A stretch of DNA of 9,483 nucleotides. It comes from CAZEER01 sp964586315 (lineage in GTDB: Bacteria; Fidelibacterota; Marinisomatia; Marinisomatales; UBA1611). The notes under the pieces are model-generated. The model did no database searches. It was not told the DNA's origin and worked only from the letters and a program-made list of their open reading frames with translations. Positions within the stretch are counted from its first letter, which is position 1. Each line of letters opens with the position of its first letter. Location of the stretch: NCBI GenBank assembly GCA_964586315.1, contig CAZPHE010000082.1, positions 1-9,483 on the forward strand. Reading direction: 5' to 3'. Shown in pieces: positions 1 through 8,300 of this stretch. Both the position numbers and the translations under genes were made by a program.

Positions 1-53
1 AGAGCAGGTGGCTGTTAACCACTTTGTCGGGGGTTCGAGTCCCTCCTCCGGAG
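1..53 (+). tRNA. tRNA-Asn (anticodon GTT), 5' end outside window
   Basis: This is the 3' part of a tRNA that begins before the window. The 3' strand of the D stem (GAGC, 2-5) is followed by the anticodon stem GGTGG/CCACT (7-11 with 19-23, including one G-T pair), which closes the 7-base loop CTGTTAA with anticodon GTT at 14-16. Then come a 5-base variable region (24-28), a T arm GGGGG/CCCTC (29-33 with 41-45) with loop TTCGAGT, and the 3' acceptor strand CTCCGGA (46-52). Discriminator base G at 53 is usual for bacterial tRNA-Asn. The next bases are CTA, not CCA, so the CCA end would be added after transcription. The 5' acceptor strand and most of the D arm cannot be seen. Confidence 0.95.
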
Positions 54-87
54 CTAAAAGATTTTGTATTATATCCAATCATACTAT

Positions 88-1527
88 ATGAAATTTTTCT
101 GGATAATTTCCCTTTTTATTTTTTCAACTTTTTATAATATAAGTGGTCAGGATTACTCAGTTAATTTTGATGGGCAAAACGATTATGTTCGTATTTCAGA
201 TCATTCTGACCTTGATCTCACACAAAATTACACACTTGAAGCATGGATCTTCCCAGAATCATTCTCATGGCTGGCCGGAATAATATCAAAATACCAGACT
301 AATGCGGCAAATGGATACATGTTAAGGTTAACATTCCAATCCCCTTATACAGGGCTTGGTTTTGATGAAGTTGTGACATCTACTGGGGTATTATCAGCTA
401 ATCAATGGTATCACATAGCGGCCGTAAATGATGAAGGTATTCGCAAGATATTTATTAATGGAATAGAATTTGAACTTACTGGAAGTCCTTTAAATGTTGT
501 TGCAAATAATAATTCTATAAGAATTGGATCGGATTATGGAGGACGATATTTTGACGGAAGGATTGATGAAGTTAGGATTTGGAATATTGCCAGAGAACAA
601 GAAGAAATTTCTGAAACTATGGATACAATTCTTACCGGTCAAGAAGCTGGATTAATAGCATATTATTCATTCAATGAAGGAGCTGGCGATACGTTGTTTG
701 ATCAAACGAGCAATGGACATAATGGGATAATTATAGGTAATCCAGCATGGGTTGATGGATATACTCTCTCTGGTGTTTTGGGTGATATCAATTTTGATGA
801 AGTCTTAAATATTTATGATGCAGTTATGCTTGTAGCTATCATGCTAACTCATGAAGATGGTACGGAACTACAATTAAATGCTTGCGATACAAATCAAGAT
901 GGAATTATTGATATTGAAGATATTGTATTACTTTTTGAATGGATATTAGGAATTAATTCAAATGAACGTGAAATATTATCTTCTGGAACTTATTCTATTA
1001 CTAATAATTTAGTAACAATTAACTCGGATGGAGAGATAGCAGGTTTTCAATTTTTGTTATCAAATCCTAGTGCAATAGAAAATATCCAACTCCCACAAGG
1101 ATGGAATTGGAACCAGTCTGGTAGTAAATATATAGCTTATAGTATAGATGGGACACCACTGCCTAAAGATTTTTCTTTTTCTCTAAATAATTCAGTGGTA
1201 ATCGAAAAAGTGAAGCTTGTAGGCTGGGGAAGAAAAGTAGTTCAGGCAAAAGAGAACCAATTACCCAAATCTTTTAATCTAATAGCTTTTCCAAATCCGT
1301 TTAATAATCATTGTACTATTTCTTTTGAGATATATAAAACTAGTAATATTAAACTTGGTCTATATAATATAAATGGTCAGTATTTAGAAACAATCGGTGA
1401 AGTTTTGATTCATGCTGGTTATCATAAACTAAATTGGAGACCGAAAGATTTAGCATCGGGTGTATATTTTATTTCTATTTCTGATGTCGTGGGAATTCAA
1501 TTACAAAAAATTCTTTATTTAAAATAG
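88..1527 (+). CDS. Secreted LamG-dockerin protein with type IX secretion sorting domain
   Basis: This is a surface or secreted protein of 479 residues from the ATG at 88. A TTG at 64 is in frame, but it would place eight extra residues before the Met-Lys plus hydrophobic signal peptide (about 1-20), so 88 is preferred. No Shine-Dalgarno motif is visible. Domains in order: a LamG/concanavalin A-like sandwich (about 24-200, ending with the typical G-R-I-D-E-V-R-I-W phrase), likely to bind carbohydrate or another surface ligand; a type I dockerin-like segment (about 232-288) with two calcium loops of the form D-x-N-x-D (DINFDEVLN and DTNQDGIID); a short beta-rich module (about 305-390) with an I-A-G-F-Q-F phrase related to the cohesin-like module of the next gene; and a Por/T9SS C-terminal sorting domain (about 397-479) with AFPNPFNN and ASGVYFI. 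The next gene starts 4 bases downstream, so the two are probably cotranscribed. No enzymatic domain is recognised. Confidence 0.85.
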   Translation: MKFFWIISLFIFSTFYNISGQDYSVNFDGQNDYVRISDHSDLDLTQNYTLEAWIFPESFSWLAGIISKYQTNAANGYMLRLTFQSPYTGLGFDEVVTSTGVLSANQWYHIAAVNDEGIRKIFINGIEFELTGSPLNVVANNNSIRIGSDYGGRYFDGRIDEVRIWNIAREQEEISETMDTILTGQEAGLIAYYSFNEGAGDTLFDQTSNGHNGIIIGNPAWVDGYTLSGVLGDINFDEVLNIYDAVMLVAIMLTHEDGTELQLNACDTNQDGIIDIEDIVLLFEWILGINSNEREILSSGTYSITNNLVTINSDGEIAGFQFLLSNPSAIENIQLPQGWNWNQSGSKYIAYSIDGTPLPKDFSFSLNNSVVIEKVKLVGWGRKVVQAKENQLPKSFNLIAFPNPFNNHCTISFEIYKTSNIKLGLYNINGQYLETIGEVLIHAGYHKLNWRPKDLASGVYFISISDVVGIQLQKILYLK

Positions 1528-1531
1528 TGTA

Positions 1532-3232
1532 ATGACTAAACGCTATATAGGTATAATTTTTTATTTGATCACTTTTATTTTTAGTGACACAACCATTGTT
1601 GTATTTGAAAGTGTGCACCAATCATTTGGAAGCCTTGGTAATAACCGTACGATAATAGATACAATTCAGTTTCCAGAATCTAATTCAGAGTTTTCTGAAA
1701 TTGTTATGGAGATAAATTTAGAGTGCCCCGCTGGAGGCTGTGACCCATGGGATAGGAAGGCAAAAATTTCCGTAATGCATTTAAATCAATGGTTTGAAAT
1801 TGGAAGATATGTTACTCCTTATGGTATTGGATGTGGGTGGTCTTTTGATGTAACAGACTATCGGTCAATACTTAAAGGAGAAGTAAATCTTAAATCTTAT
1901 ATTGATACATGGGTTCAACCTGGTTGGTTAGTGAATATTGAGTTTAATTTTACATCTGGAGTTCCAGAATATCCTTATACATCTATAAGAAATGTTTGGA
2001 ATAATGATTATCTGGTTTATGGTGATACCACAAATCCAGTCAATATTCCTACAATAACAGAATACATTCCGAATGACGCAGAAAATGTATATCTTAGAAT
2101 GATTACGACTGGACATGGGCAAGGAAATACAGATAATGCAGCGGAATTTTCTCTTAAATTGCATGATATTTTCTTCAACGATGATTTAGCCTATATTCAC
2201 AATTTTTGGAGGGGTGATTGTGAATATAATGAATGTTCTCCGCAAAATGGAACATGGCAATATGATCGTGCTGGATTTTGTCCTGGTGATAAAGTTACTC
2301 CTCAAGATTTCAGTATTTTGGATTACGTTTCTTCCGGCGAAACAATAAAATTAGATTACATTTTAGAAGAGTATTTCAATCTTTGTTCACCAAATAATCC
2401 GGACTGTGTAAATGGTATAACCTGTTCTCTATGTGATTATAATAATTCAGGACATACTGAACCGTATTACTATATAGGATCACATCTTATAATGCACACC
2501 GAAACATATCATACAAATGCGGATGCATTTTTTACAATTGTAGATCAAGATTTATCAGCAAATGCCATTGAAATTTTTCTTGAAAACTATGTCCCTATAT
2601 ATGGTATCCAGTTTGTGATTGATTTAAGTAACATTGAAGGAGTAGAGTTATCAGAATTAACCTTTGAAGATTGTACAGGTGGTCGTTCTGAAGAATCAGG
2701 TTGGACAATTGATGTAAATGATTCTGGCTTAGTGGTGGGTTTAGCACATGGTACAGGGAATCCGATATTTGGTGGCGATGGTTTATTAACTCAAATAATT
2801 TGGAATGGAGGGGACTTTTCTCAATTATCAGGATCTATTTCTATTTCTGATTTGGAAGTATCAGGATATTTTGGGGAGCAAATGACTTTTGAAATTGGCG
2901 AACCAATAACTATTGAACCTGGACTTAAAACTATTAATAATGCACATATACCAAAAGAACATAAAATTTATGCTGCTTTTCCAAATCCATTTAACCCATT
3001 AACAACGATTCGCTATTCAATACCAAGAGATCAATTAATTGAAATTACTATATATAATAAAATGGGTAGTGTGGTGAAAAATCTTATCAAAGGATATCAA
3101 ACCAAAGGTTATAAAACAATTCAGTGGAATGCTACCAATAATGAAGACCATCCGGTGAGTTCTGGTATATATTTTTATACTATAAGATCTGATGAATTTA
3201 ATGAAACAAAAAAAATAATATTTATGAAATAG
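1532..3232 (+). CDS. PNGase F-like peptide N-glycosidase with cohesin-like module and T9SS sorting domain
   Basis: This is a predicted secreted amidase of 566 residues. PNGase F cleaves N-glycans from the asparagine of glycoproteins. After a signal peptide (about 1-18) the PNGase F two-domain core spans about 22-325. Recognisable blocks are ECPAGGCDPWDR (65-75; D74-R75 match catalytic D60-R61 of Elizabethkingia PNGase F), TPYGIG, FDVTDYRSIL (105-114), DTW (125-127; D replaces E118), AAEF (203-206; E205 matches E206) and DRAGFCPG (245-252; R246 matches R248, F249 replaces W251). The usual H193 aligns with Q197. Residues 285-301 form an extra four-Cys insert. The core is followed by a cohesin-like beta-sandwich (about 330-465) and a T9SS sorting domain (about 478-566, with AFPNPFNP and SSGIYFYT). 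The alignment to PNGase F is from memory. Family membership is confident, but activity is uncertain because of the substitutions. The gene lies 4 bases after the LamG-dockerin gene and converges with the minus-strand selenoprotein gene. Confidence 0.85.
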   Translation: MTKRYIGIIFYLITFIFSDTTIVVFESVHQSFGSLGNNRTIIDTIQFPESNSEFSEIVMEINLECPAGGCDPWDRKAKISVMHLNQWFEIGRYVTPYGIGCGWSFDVTDYRSILKGEVNLKSYIDTWVQPGWLVNIEFNFTSGVPEYPYTSIRNVWNNDYLVYGDTTNPVNIPTITEYIPNDAENVYLRMITTGHGQGNTDNAAEFSLKLHDIFFNDDLAYIHNFWRGDCEYNECSPQNGTWQYDRAGFCPGDKVTPQDFSILDYVSSGETIKLDYILEEYFNLCSPNNPDCVNGITCSLCDYNNSGHTEPYYYIGSHLIMHTETYHTNADAFFTIVDQDLSANAIEIFLENYVPIYGIQFVIDLSNIEGVELSELTFEDCTGGRSEESGWTIDVNDSGLVVGLAHGTGNPIFGGDGLLTQIIWNGGDFSQLSGSISISDLEVSGYFGEQMTFEIGEPITIEPGLKTINNAHIPKEHKIYAAFPNPFNPLTTIRYSIPRDQLIEITIYNKMGSVVKNLIKGYQTKGYKTIQWNATNNEDHPVSSGIYFYTIRSDEFNETKKIIFMK

Positions 3233-3240
3233 AGTATTAT

Positions 3241-4485
3241 CTAAGGATGCATGATCCAATCTGCGTTATAGAGATCTACAAATGGAGGTGCAATCTTATT
3301 AGTAGATATGTTGTCAACCAGATGATAATATATGCCTATATGGCCTGAATCTGGTCCTCCATTTCTTCCATTATTCTGTGTTCTACCTTTCCATTTTCCT
3401 AATGCAACTATATCAAACTTTGAAAAAGAATTTTCATATTTGTTGTAAGTTGCATTACCAATAATGCTTGTGCTTATACTATGATCTAATTCATGCGTAG
3501 GTGTCCAATCATTTTCTCCTAATAGCCATGGTCCTTTAGCCATTGCATGAGAATCACCTTTTATTTTTAATTGAACATTTGAGTCCTCAATTTCAACGAT
3601 TTCAACTTGAAGGTTAGCATTTTTAATTTCTTCTGGTGCAAAAGGCAGTGTTTGACCACGTACATTGTCTACCAAGTGGAATCGAAATAAACGATCTTTA
3701 ATGATTTGAGGACATTCATGAGTTTGTCCCACTTTTAGTATATTTGGTAGCCATAAGCTCAATTCATTTTTATTAAACCAGACATGATCCATATTCCAAC
3801 GATCTCCTCGCTTAGAAATTTCTGGAGGGTATGAAAGAAGATCTGCTTTTGCACCTTTTAATATTAATCCATCTTCAGGATAACTGTTTTCCCATCGGTG
3901 TTGGGCTTTTGGAGAAAAATTGGGTGGTAATTGTCGGTCTGATTTAGAGAGTTGATTCCATTTATTTAATCCTAATTGAATTGTTTCTAAAACAACATCT
4001 GGATTCAAAGAATTTATAGAACTTAAAAGAATTCCTTTAGCACTGCATATATAGATGCCTTGTCGAGATCCCCCTGCTTTCCTGTAATGTCCTTTATCTG
4101 CCATTTTTTGAAAAAGTGAAGCATCTTTATCTTCAACACCTTGTAATCTCCAGACTTCATCCGTTGTAGGAATAAATTGTTTTGATGCTTCAATAATTCT
4201 AGGATCTGACCAGACAGACCGCCGGCCTGCAGCACCATTGTTTCATGTACAGCCAAGAGGATGACCATTCATTGCCCAGAAAAGTACGGGTTTTTGCTGT
4301 CGATCTGATTCAATTAAACCATCATAAAATGTACTTCGCCAAGGAATTTGAGCCCAGGCTAACTCTTCGTTTGTTGGTTTTATAAAATTCTGCCACATTT
4401 TGTAAGTTTTTTCATTGAGTTGAAATTCTTGTTTATCAGGTGTACAGCATATAAGAATTAGTGTCAGGATTAATAATTTTTTCAA
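3241..4485 (-). CDS. Predicted selenoprotein: extracytoplasmic thioredoxin-like protein with CXU motif (in-frame TGA read as Sec)
   Basis: This is read as one 414-residue protein with a single in-frame TGA (4245-4243, codon 81) decoded as selenocysteine. The first 80 codons and the last 333 share one frame with no other stop; the gene ends with TAG. The start is TTG at 4485, supported by AGGTGA seven bases upstream and by the K-K-hydrophobic N-terminus it creates. That N-terminus (1-14, ending I-C-C) looks like a lipoprotein signal, although a Cys at -1 of the lipobox is unusual. Residues about 45-170 look thioredoxin-like: a K-P-V-L-F-W-A strand leads into M-N-G-H-P-L-G-C79-T-U81-N-N-G, and S-R-Q-G-I-Y-I-C (140-147) resembles the later beta-hairpin. 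I recall Cys-containing relatives (CTC) in Planctomycetes-like genomes, but this needs a search. Residues about 170-414 form an unrecognised domain with DRWNMDHVWF (228-237), HLVDNVRGQ (260-268) and a Gly/Asn-rich segment near 373-390. The 80-base gap to the esterase gene shows no terminator, so the gene is probably last in that operon. The alternative is a nonsense-mutated pseudogene, which the hairpin and the intact downstream frame make less likely. Confidence 0.82.
4214..4230 (-). promoter_or_regulatory. Candidate bacterial SECIS hairpin
   Basis: Immediately after the in-frame TGA, the minus-strand RNA can form a 7-bp stem, GCAGGCC (4230-4224) with GGUCUGU (4220-4214), around the loop GGC. 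The first loop base is nucleotide 20 after the UGA. Known bacterial SECIS elements place a small loop about 16-37 bases after UGA with a G among its first two bases, to bind SelB; this hairpin meets both conditions. The stretch is 13 of 17 G+C in an AT-rich gene and uses CGG-CGG for two arginines, which suggests constraint on the RNA. Two of the seven pairs are G-U. The lower stem towards the UGA is poorly paired. No folding energy was computed. Confidence 0.7.
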
Positions 4486-4492
4486 TGTTAAT

Positions 4493-4498
4493 TCACCT
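4493..4498 (-). promoter_or_regulatory. Ribosome binding site deciding the TTG start of the selenoprotein gene
   Basis: AGGTGA on the minus strand lies seven bases before the TTG at 4485-4483. It is one of the few good Shine-Dalgarno sequences in the window; most starts here lack one. It supports the non-ATG start, and the next in-frame ATG lies far into the protein. Confidence 0.65.
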
Positions 4499-4565
4499 GC
4501 TAAAATAAAAGTTTCTTTGAATGTAATAAAATTAAAAACATGATCATGAATTTTGTATCAAACAA

Positions 4566-5348
4566 TTAGTTTTTAGAATCAGTTAAAAATCCAATTTCAT
4601 TTTTAATAAAATTTACCCAAACTTGGTAGCCATTTTCATTCAGGTGAACACCATCGGTTGTAAATGATTCATTTAATAATCCATTTTTGTTTATAAATGC
4701 AGAATGCAAATCAATAAAATTAAATGGTCCTTTCTTACATTTTTTTTTCAGCAACATATTTATTTTATTGATTTGAATTGGAAGAGGTTCAGAATGTTGT
4801 GGGAACCAGCCTTTTTCTTTTGTATAAATATCATCGTTAATGGGCAAAATAGTTTGGACATATATTTTTGTATTAGGAGTCTGATCAGAAATTCTATTTA
4901 ATATTTTTAATATATTTTCCGATACATAGGAAGGTGTTATTTTATCACGATCTGGCAGGTCTGCATTAAAAATATCATTGATTCCGATCAGTAAAAAAAC
5001 AGCGATAGGTTTGTAATAAATAATTTCATCCAAACGTTTTAAAACACCTTCAGTAATGTCCCCAGAGATGCCTCTGTTTACAATATTTTTCACACCAAAT
5101 TTTTTATTCCAATCTCCACCTGCTTCCGTAATACTATTACCAAGAAATACAATTTTATTTGAACCAATAGGGTTTTTTATAAATTCTTCCATTCTTTTAT
5201 AATAGAAGTCAATTTGCCAATCCTGTTGATATTTTATTGGAGTACCTTTTTTGGTGTATAACATCTGAAAATGGTTTTGACTATTGTAGGAATTACCCTC
5301 TGCTTTAACCATATTTATAGTAAAACCAATGGTAAGCAGTATCTTCAT
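4566..5348 (-). CDS. SGNH/GDSL-family esterase (acylhydrolase), secreted
   Basis: This 260-residue hydrolase has all the SGNH landmarks. Block I is F-L-G-N-S-I-T-E with nucleophile S72 (GNS in place of the commoner GDS). Block II is N-R-G-I-S-G-D with oxyanion-hole G93, block III is I-G-I-N-D with N124, and block V is D-G-V-H-L-N with D232 and H235. The family hydrolyses ester bonds, often acetyl groups on carbohydrates or lysophospholipids. The overall layout resembles the PAF-acetylhydrolase/rhamnogalacturonan-acetylesterase-like members. The N-terminal 17 residues are hydrophobic and end in K-A-E, consistent with a signal peptide and periplasmic or surface location, though the signal is short. 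The start is ATG with no clear Shine-Dalgarno, 31 bases after the TonB receptor stop. It lies between that receptor and the selenoprotein on the same strand, so it probably acts on material the receptor imports. The exact substrate cannot be read from the sequence. Confidence 0.88.
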   Translation of the reverse strand: MKILLTIGFTINMVKAEGNSYNSQNHFQMLYTKKGTPIKYQQDWQIDFYYKRMEEFIKNPIGSNKIVFLGNSITEAGGDWNKKFGVKNIVNRGISGDITEGVLKRLDEIIYYKPIAVFLLIGINDIFNADLPDRDKITPSYVSENILKILNRISDQTPNTKIYVQTILPINDDIYTKEKGWFPQHSEPLPIQINKINMLLKKKCKKGPFNFIDLHSAFINKNGLLNESFTTDGVHLNENGYQVWVNFIKNEIGFLTDSKN

Positions 5349-5379
5349 TACTATTTTTTAGAACTGATGTTAATTCATT

Positions 5380-8300
5380 TTAGAATGTGAATCTGAATCC
5401 AAGATCAATTGTCATTCCATAATATTGCTCTTGACTTACAGCTCGCTGATCTCTAGGCACTGTATTATATAATTCTGAAATACTTTTACTTGCATCAAAA
5501 ACAATAGGACTATCAAAATTTGGATCATAAGGATTAAACCCTCGCAATCTTTTTATATCTACAGCTTCAGTTAGATTACTAACATTCAGATAAAGTTCTA
5601 ATCCTTTAATTGGTAGTTTTTGTTTCACGGACAGATCATATCTTTGATAGGCATCAGTGTCTTCTCTAAGTGCTGGCCAAAAATTTGTGGTTGTAAACAC
5701 ATTTGATATGTAATTCATTGATAGACGGCCAGAGAACCCCTTATAATCATAACCAAGTGAAAGGTTAATAATATCTTTTGGTTGATCCAACAATCGATCT
5801 TCATATAAGCTATCTAAATTATTTGTAACGACTTGGAAAGATGGATCAAAAATCACTAGTGTTTCAATTACCGTTCTTGGATATTTGACTTCAGATGTAG
5901 TCCTCGTATAATTTGCATTGAGCACCAATCCTCTCAGTAATCTTGGCAGGTACCAGAACCGAGTCTGGTAATCAATCTCAATGCCTTCAAGAAGGACATC
6001 ATATGGATTATTGGCTTTATAATCATTGATCCGATATTTTTCAGTAAATCCTGGTAGTCCATATTCACTTGGGTCTACTATATACCTCTGACCACTGCTG
6101 AATATTAATCCGTTGATCTTCTTTGTAAAATAACTGAAACTCAAAAGACCAAGATGTCTGTTATTAAAAGAAATTACATAATCATTATTTTCAGATAGTC
6201 CTGGTTCTAGGAATGGATTGCGATATGTGACGGTTCTTGGAGCCCCTTGAATATTATATAAGGGAATGATATCAGAGTAGTTTGGACGTGTCAAAGTATT
6301 TGTGCTGGCATATCTCAGGATAATCCAATCAAGGGGTTGATATTTTAAAAATAGAGCAGGTAAAGAATAAGAGTTCGTTCGCACATGTGTTGAAGCTGTA
6401 TCAGAACCCATTGAATTGTAATGGGGCAGAGTCGTTTGTTGGCCATGATAAGAATTATAGACTGTCCTATTTTCTTCAAATCGAATACCTGTAACAAGAT
6501 TAAGCCTTGAACCAATATTTAGATCAGTCATTATATAACGTGCATCATAGTGCTCTGTACCTGAATAATCATAGATAAGTGATTCGGTTTTATGAAAATG
6601 ATGCATGATAAATTCATGGTAGGGAGCCCAGGACCAGCCAGTTGGTCCTCTAAACCATTCAAATAACTGATTCATTTTTTCCAAGTCGGCAAATGGACCA
6701 AGAGCATATGATGCATCTTCAGTACCATCTCCATCTGTATCTATGAATAATTTCCCTCCTAGAAATCCACTATCATCATAATCATTATCCATAAATGGGT
6801 AATATGGAGCATATATCGTGCCTAATGGAATACTATTTAGCCATTGAAAATGTTGATAGGTGCTGTCTCTCTTTCCTCCATGCGCAACATAGGTAAAAGC
6901 TGCATACTCATAATCTCTATCATGGGACCGTGATTTTTTTCGCGTTTTAAAACCCATTTTAAGTTTGCCTGATAATTGGCTATTAATCTTAATATCGAAT
7001 TCAAGGTTGGCACCAAAAGATCGTTCTTTTTCTTTTGTTTTATATTCATTGTAATCATATCGATCAAACCAGGTTCCATTGGTGTCATTTACAGTGAAAT
7101 TTTGGATATTAAAGATACTTTTATTACTTACATCCACTCCTCCATAGGCACCGGTTTCTCTAAAGTTATACACTTTATTTGTATCTCCATTTGTAGATCT
7201 TGAAAAACTATTGAAAAAATCTACCTTGAGATCAGGAGTTAGATTTTGTTCATATTTCCAGGTCTCTGTGATAACATTTATCGTATTTTCTAATTCTCCA
7301 GTATTGAAATATCTCCTCCCATCGGGTGTCTCCAAAGGATATCCATTTTCATAAGAAGTGATATCTTTGTTGATTGAACTGTGCAGTCCACTATAACTCA
7401 AGTTTCCTTTTGGGATTGCGTAATCAATAACAAATAAGGAGTTATTCCTTTCATTTAATCTAACAATATCTTTCAGCGCTAAGCTAGTAAGTGTTAGAGG
7501 ATTTATTGTGTCTAAGTCAGCAGGAAAATTAATATAACCAGCGCTCAACTGGTGTGAACTTCTGTTTCTATTTTCAATATCGATTTGTGCAAGAATACCT
7601 AATTTATTTTTAAGAAAACGGTTACTTAAATCTAAAACAAGTTTGTAGTCATCCTGAGTTTGTTTGAGTCCATTATACATGCCTTGAGTAACTAAGTTTC
7701 CATGGAGGCCCGGCTGTGCTTTTTTTAATTTGAAGTTTACAGTTCCTCCCAATACATCTGCTTCTTGATCAGGTGTTCCTGCTTTTGTGACTTCTATGCC
7801 TTCTAGCATATATTGTGAAATCATACTCAAATCCGTACTACGATCATCTGGATCTGTAGATGCAAGGTTGGTTCCATTCACGGTAATCTTATTATATTTT
7901 GGTGATAAACCACGAATAACAACTTTATTTCCTTCACCGCCTTCTCTTCTTATAGATACTCCTGGAACTCTTGCAACAGCTTCTGCCGCATTTGCATCTG
8001 GTAACTCCTGTATTCTATCTGATGAGACAATATTCTTTATTGATTTTGCTTTCAATTGTTTATTAATGGCATCCATCTGACCTTTAGCTTGTGCTGTTAC
8101 CTCCACCGTTTTGCCTTCAATCGTTGCATAATTCAATTCAAAATCTTGAGTAATTGGTTCACTTGTTGTAAGTGAAATCTCAATTTCTTTTGATTCGTAT
8201 CCTATATAGGACACCTTAATTGTATAAGTACCAGGGGTTACATTTATTATGGTATATTTTCCTTCATCATTTGATGCCGAACCTAGACTTGTACCCATTA

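Noticed and set aside
1..60. tRNA-Asn 3' end as an integration site for a mobile island
   Set aside because: No integrase, no repeated copy of the tRNA end and no mobile genes are seen in the window.
64..87. Extended TTG start for the LamG-dockerin gene
   Set aside because: It adds eight residues before an obvious Met-Lys signal peptide, and no RBS supports it.
1928..2164. Antisense ORF within the PNGase-like gene (also 3035-3259 minus and 4704-4901 plus)
   Set aside because: Shadows of real genes; composition reflects the opposite strand.
3241..4104. A separate gene starting at the ATG at 4104
   Set aside because: Sensible coding in the same frame continues upstream to the TGA (V-W-R-L-Q, F-I-P-T-T-D-E) and beyond it; no RBS lies before 4104.
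4243..4245. TGA as a pseudogene-forming nonsense mutation or sequencing error
   Set aside because: Not excluded, but less likely: the only stop falls exactly at a CX-position of a redox motif and is followed by a SECIS-like hairpin, and the remaining 333 codons show no decay.
4023..4268. An 81-codon minus-strand ORF overlapping the TGA region in another frame
   Set aside because: It has no RBS and no recognisable features, and it overlaps the frame carrying the thioredoxin-like wording on both sides of the TGA. It is a shadow of the selenoprotein gene.
6837..8080. Short ORFs within the TonB receptor gene on both strands (for example 6837-7088 minus, 6976-7203 plus, 7787-8080 plus)
   Set aside because: They lie entirely inside a well-supported 1018-codon gene and have no domain or export features of their own.
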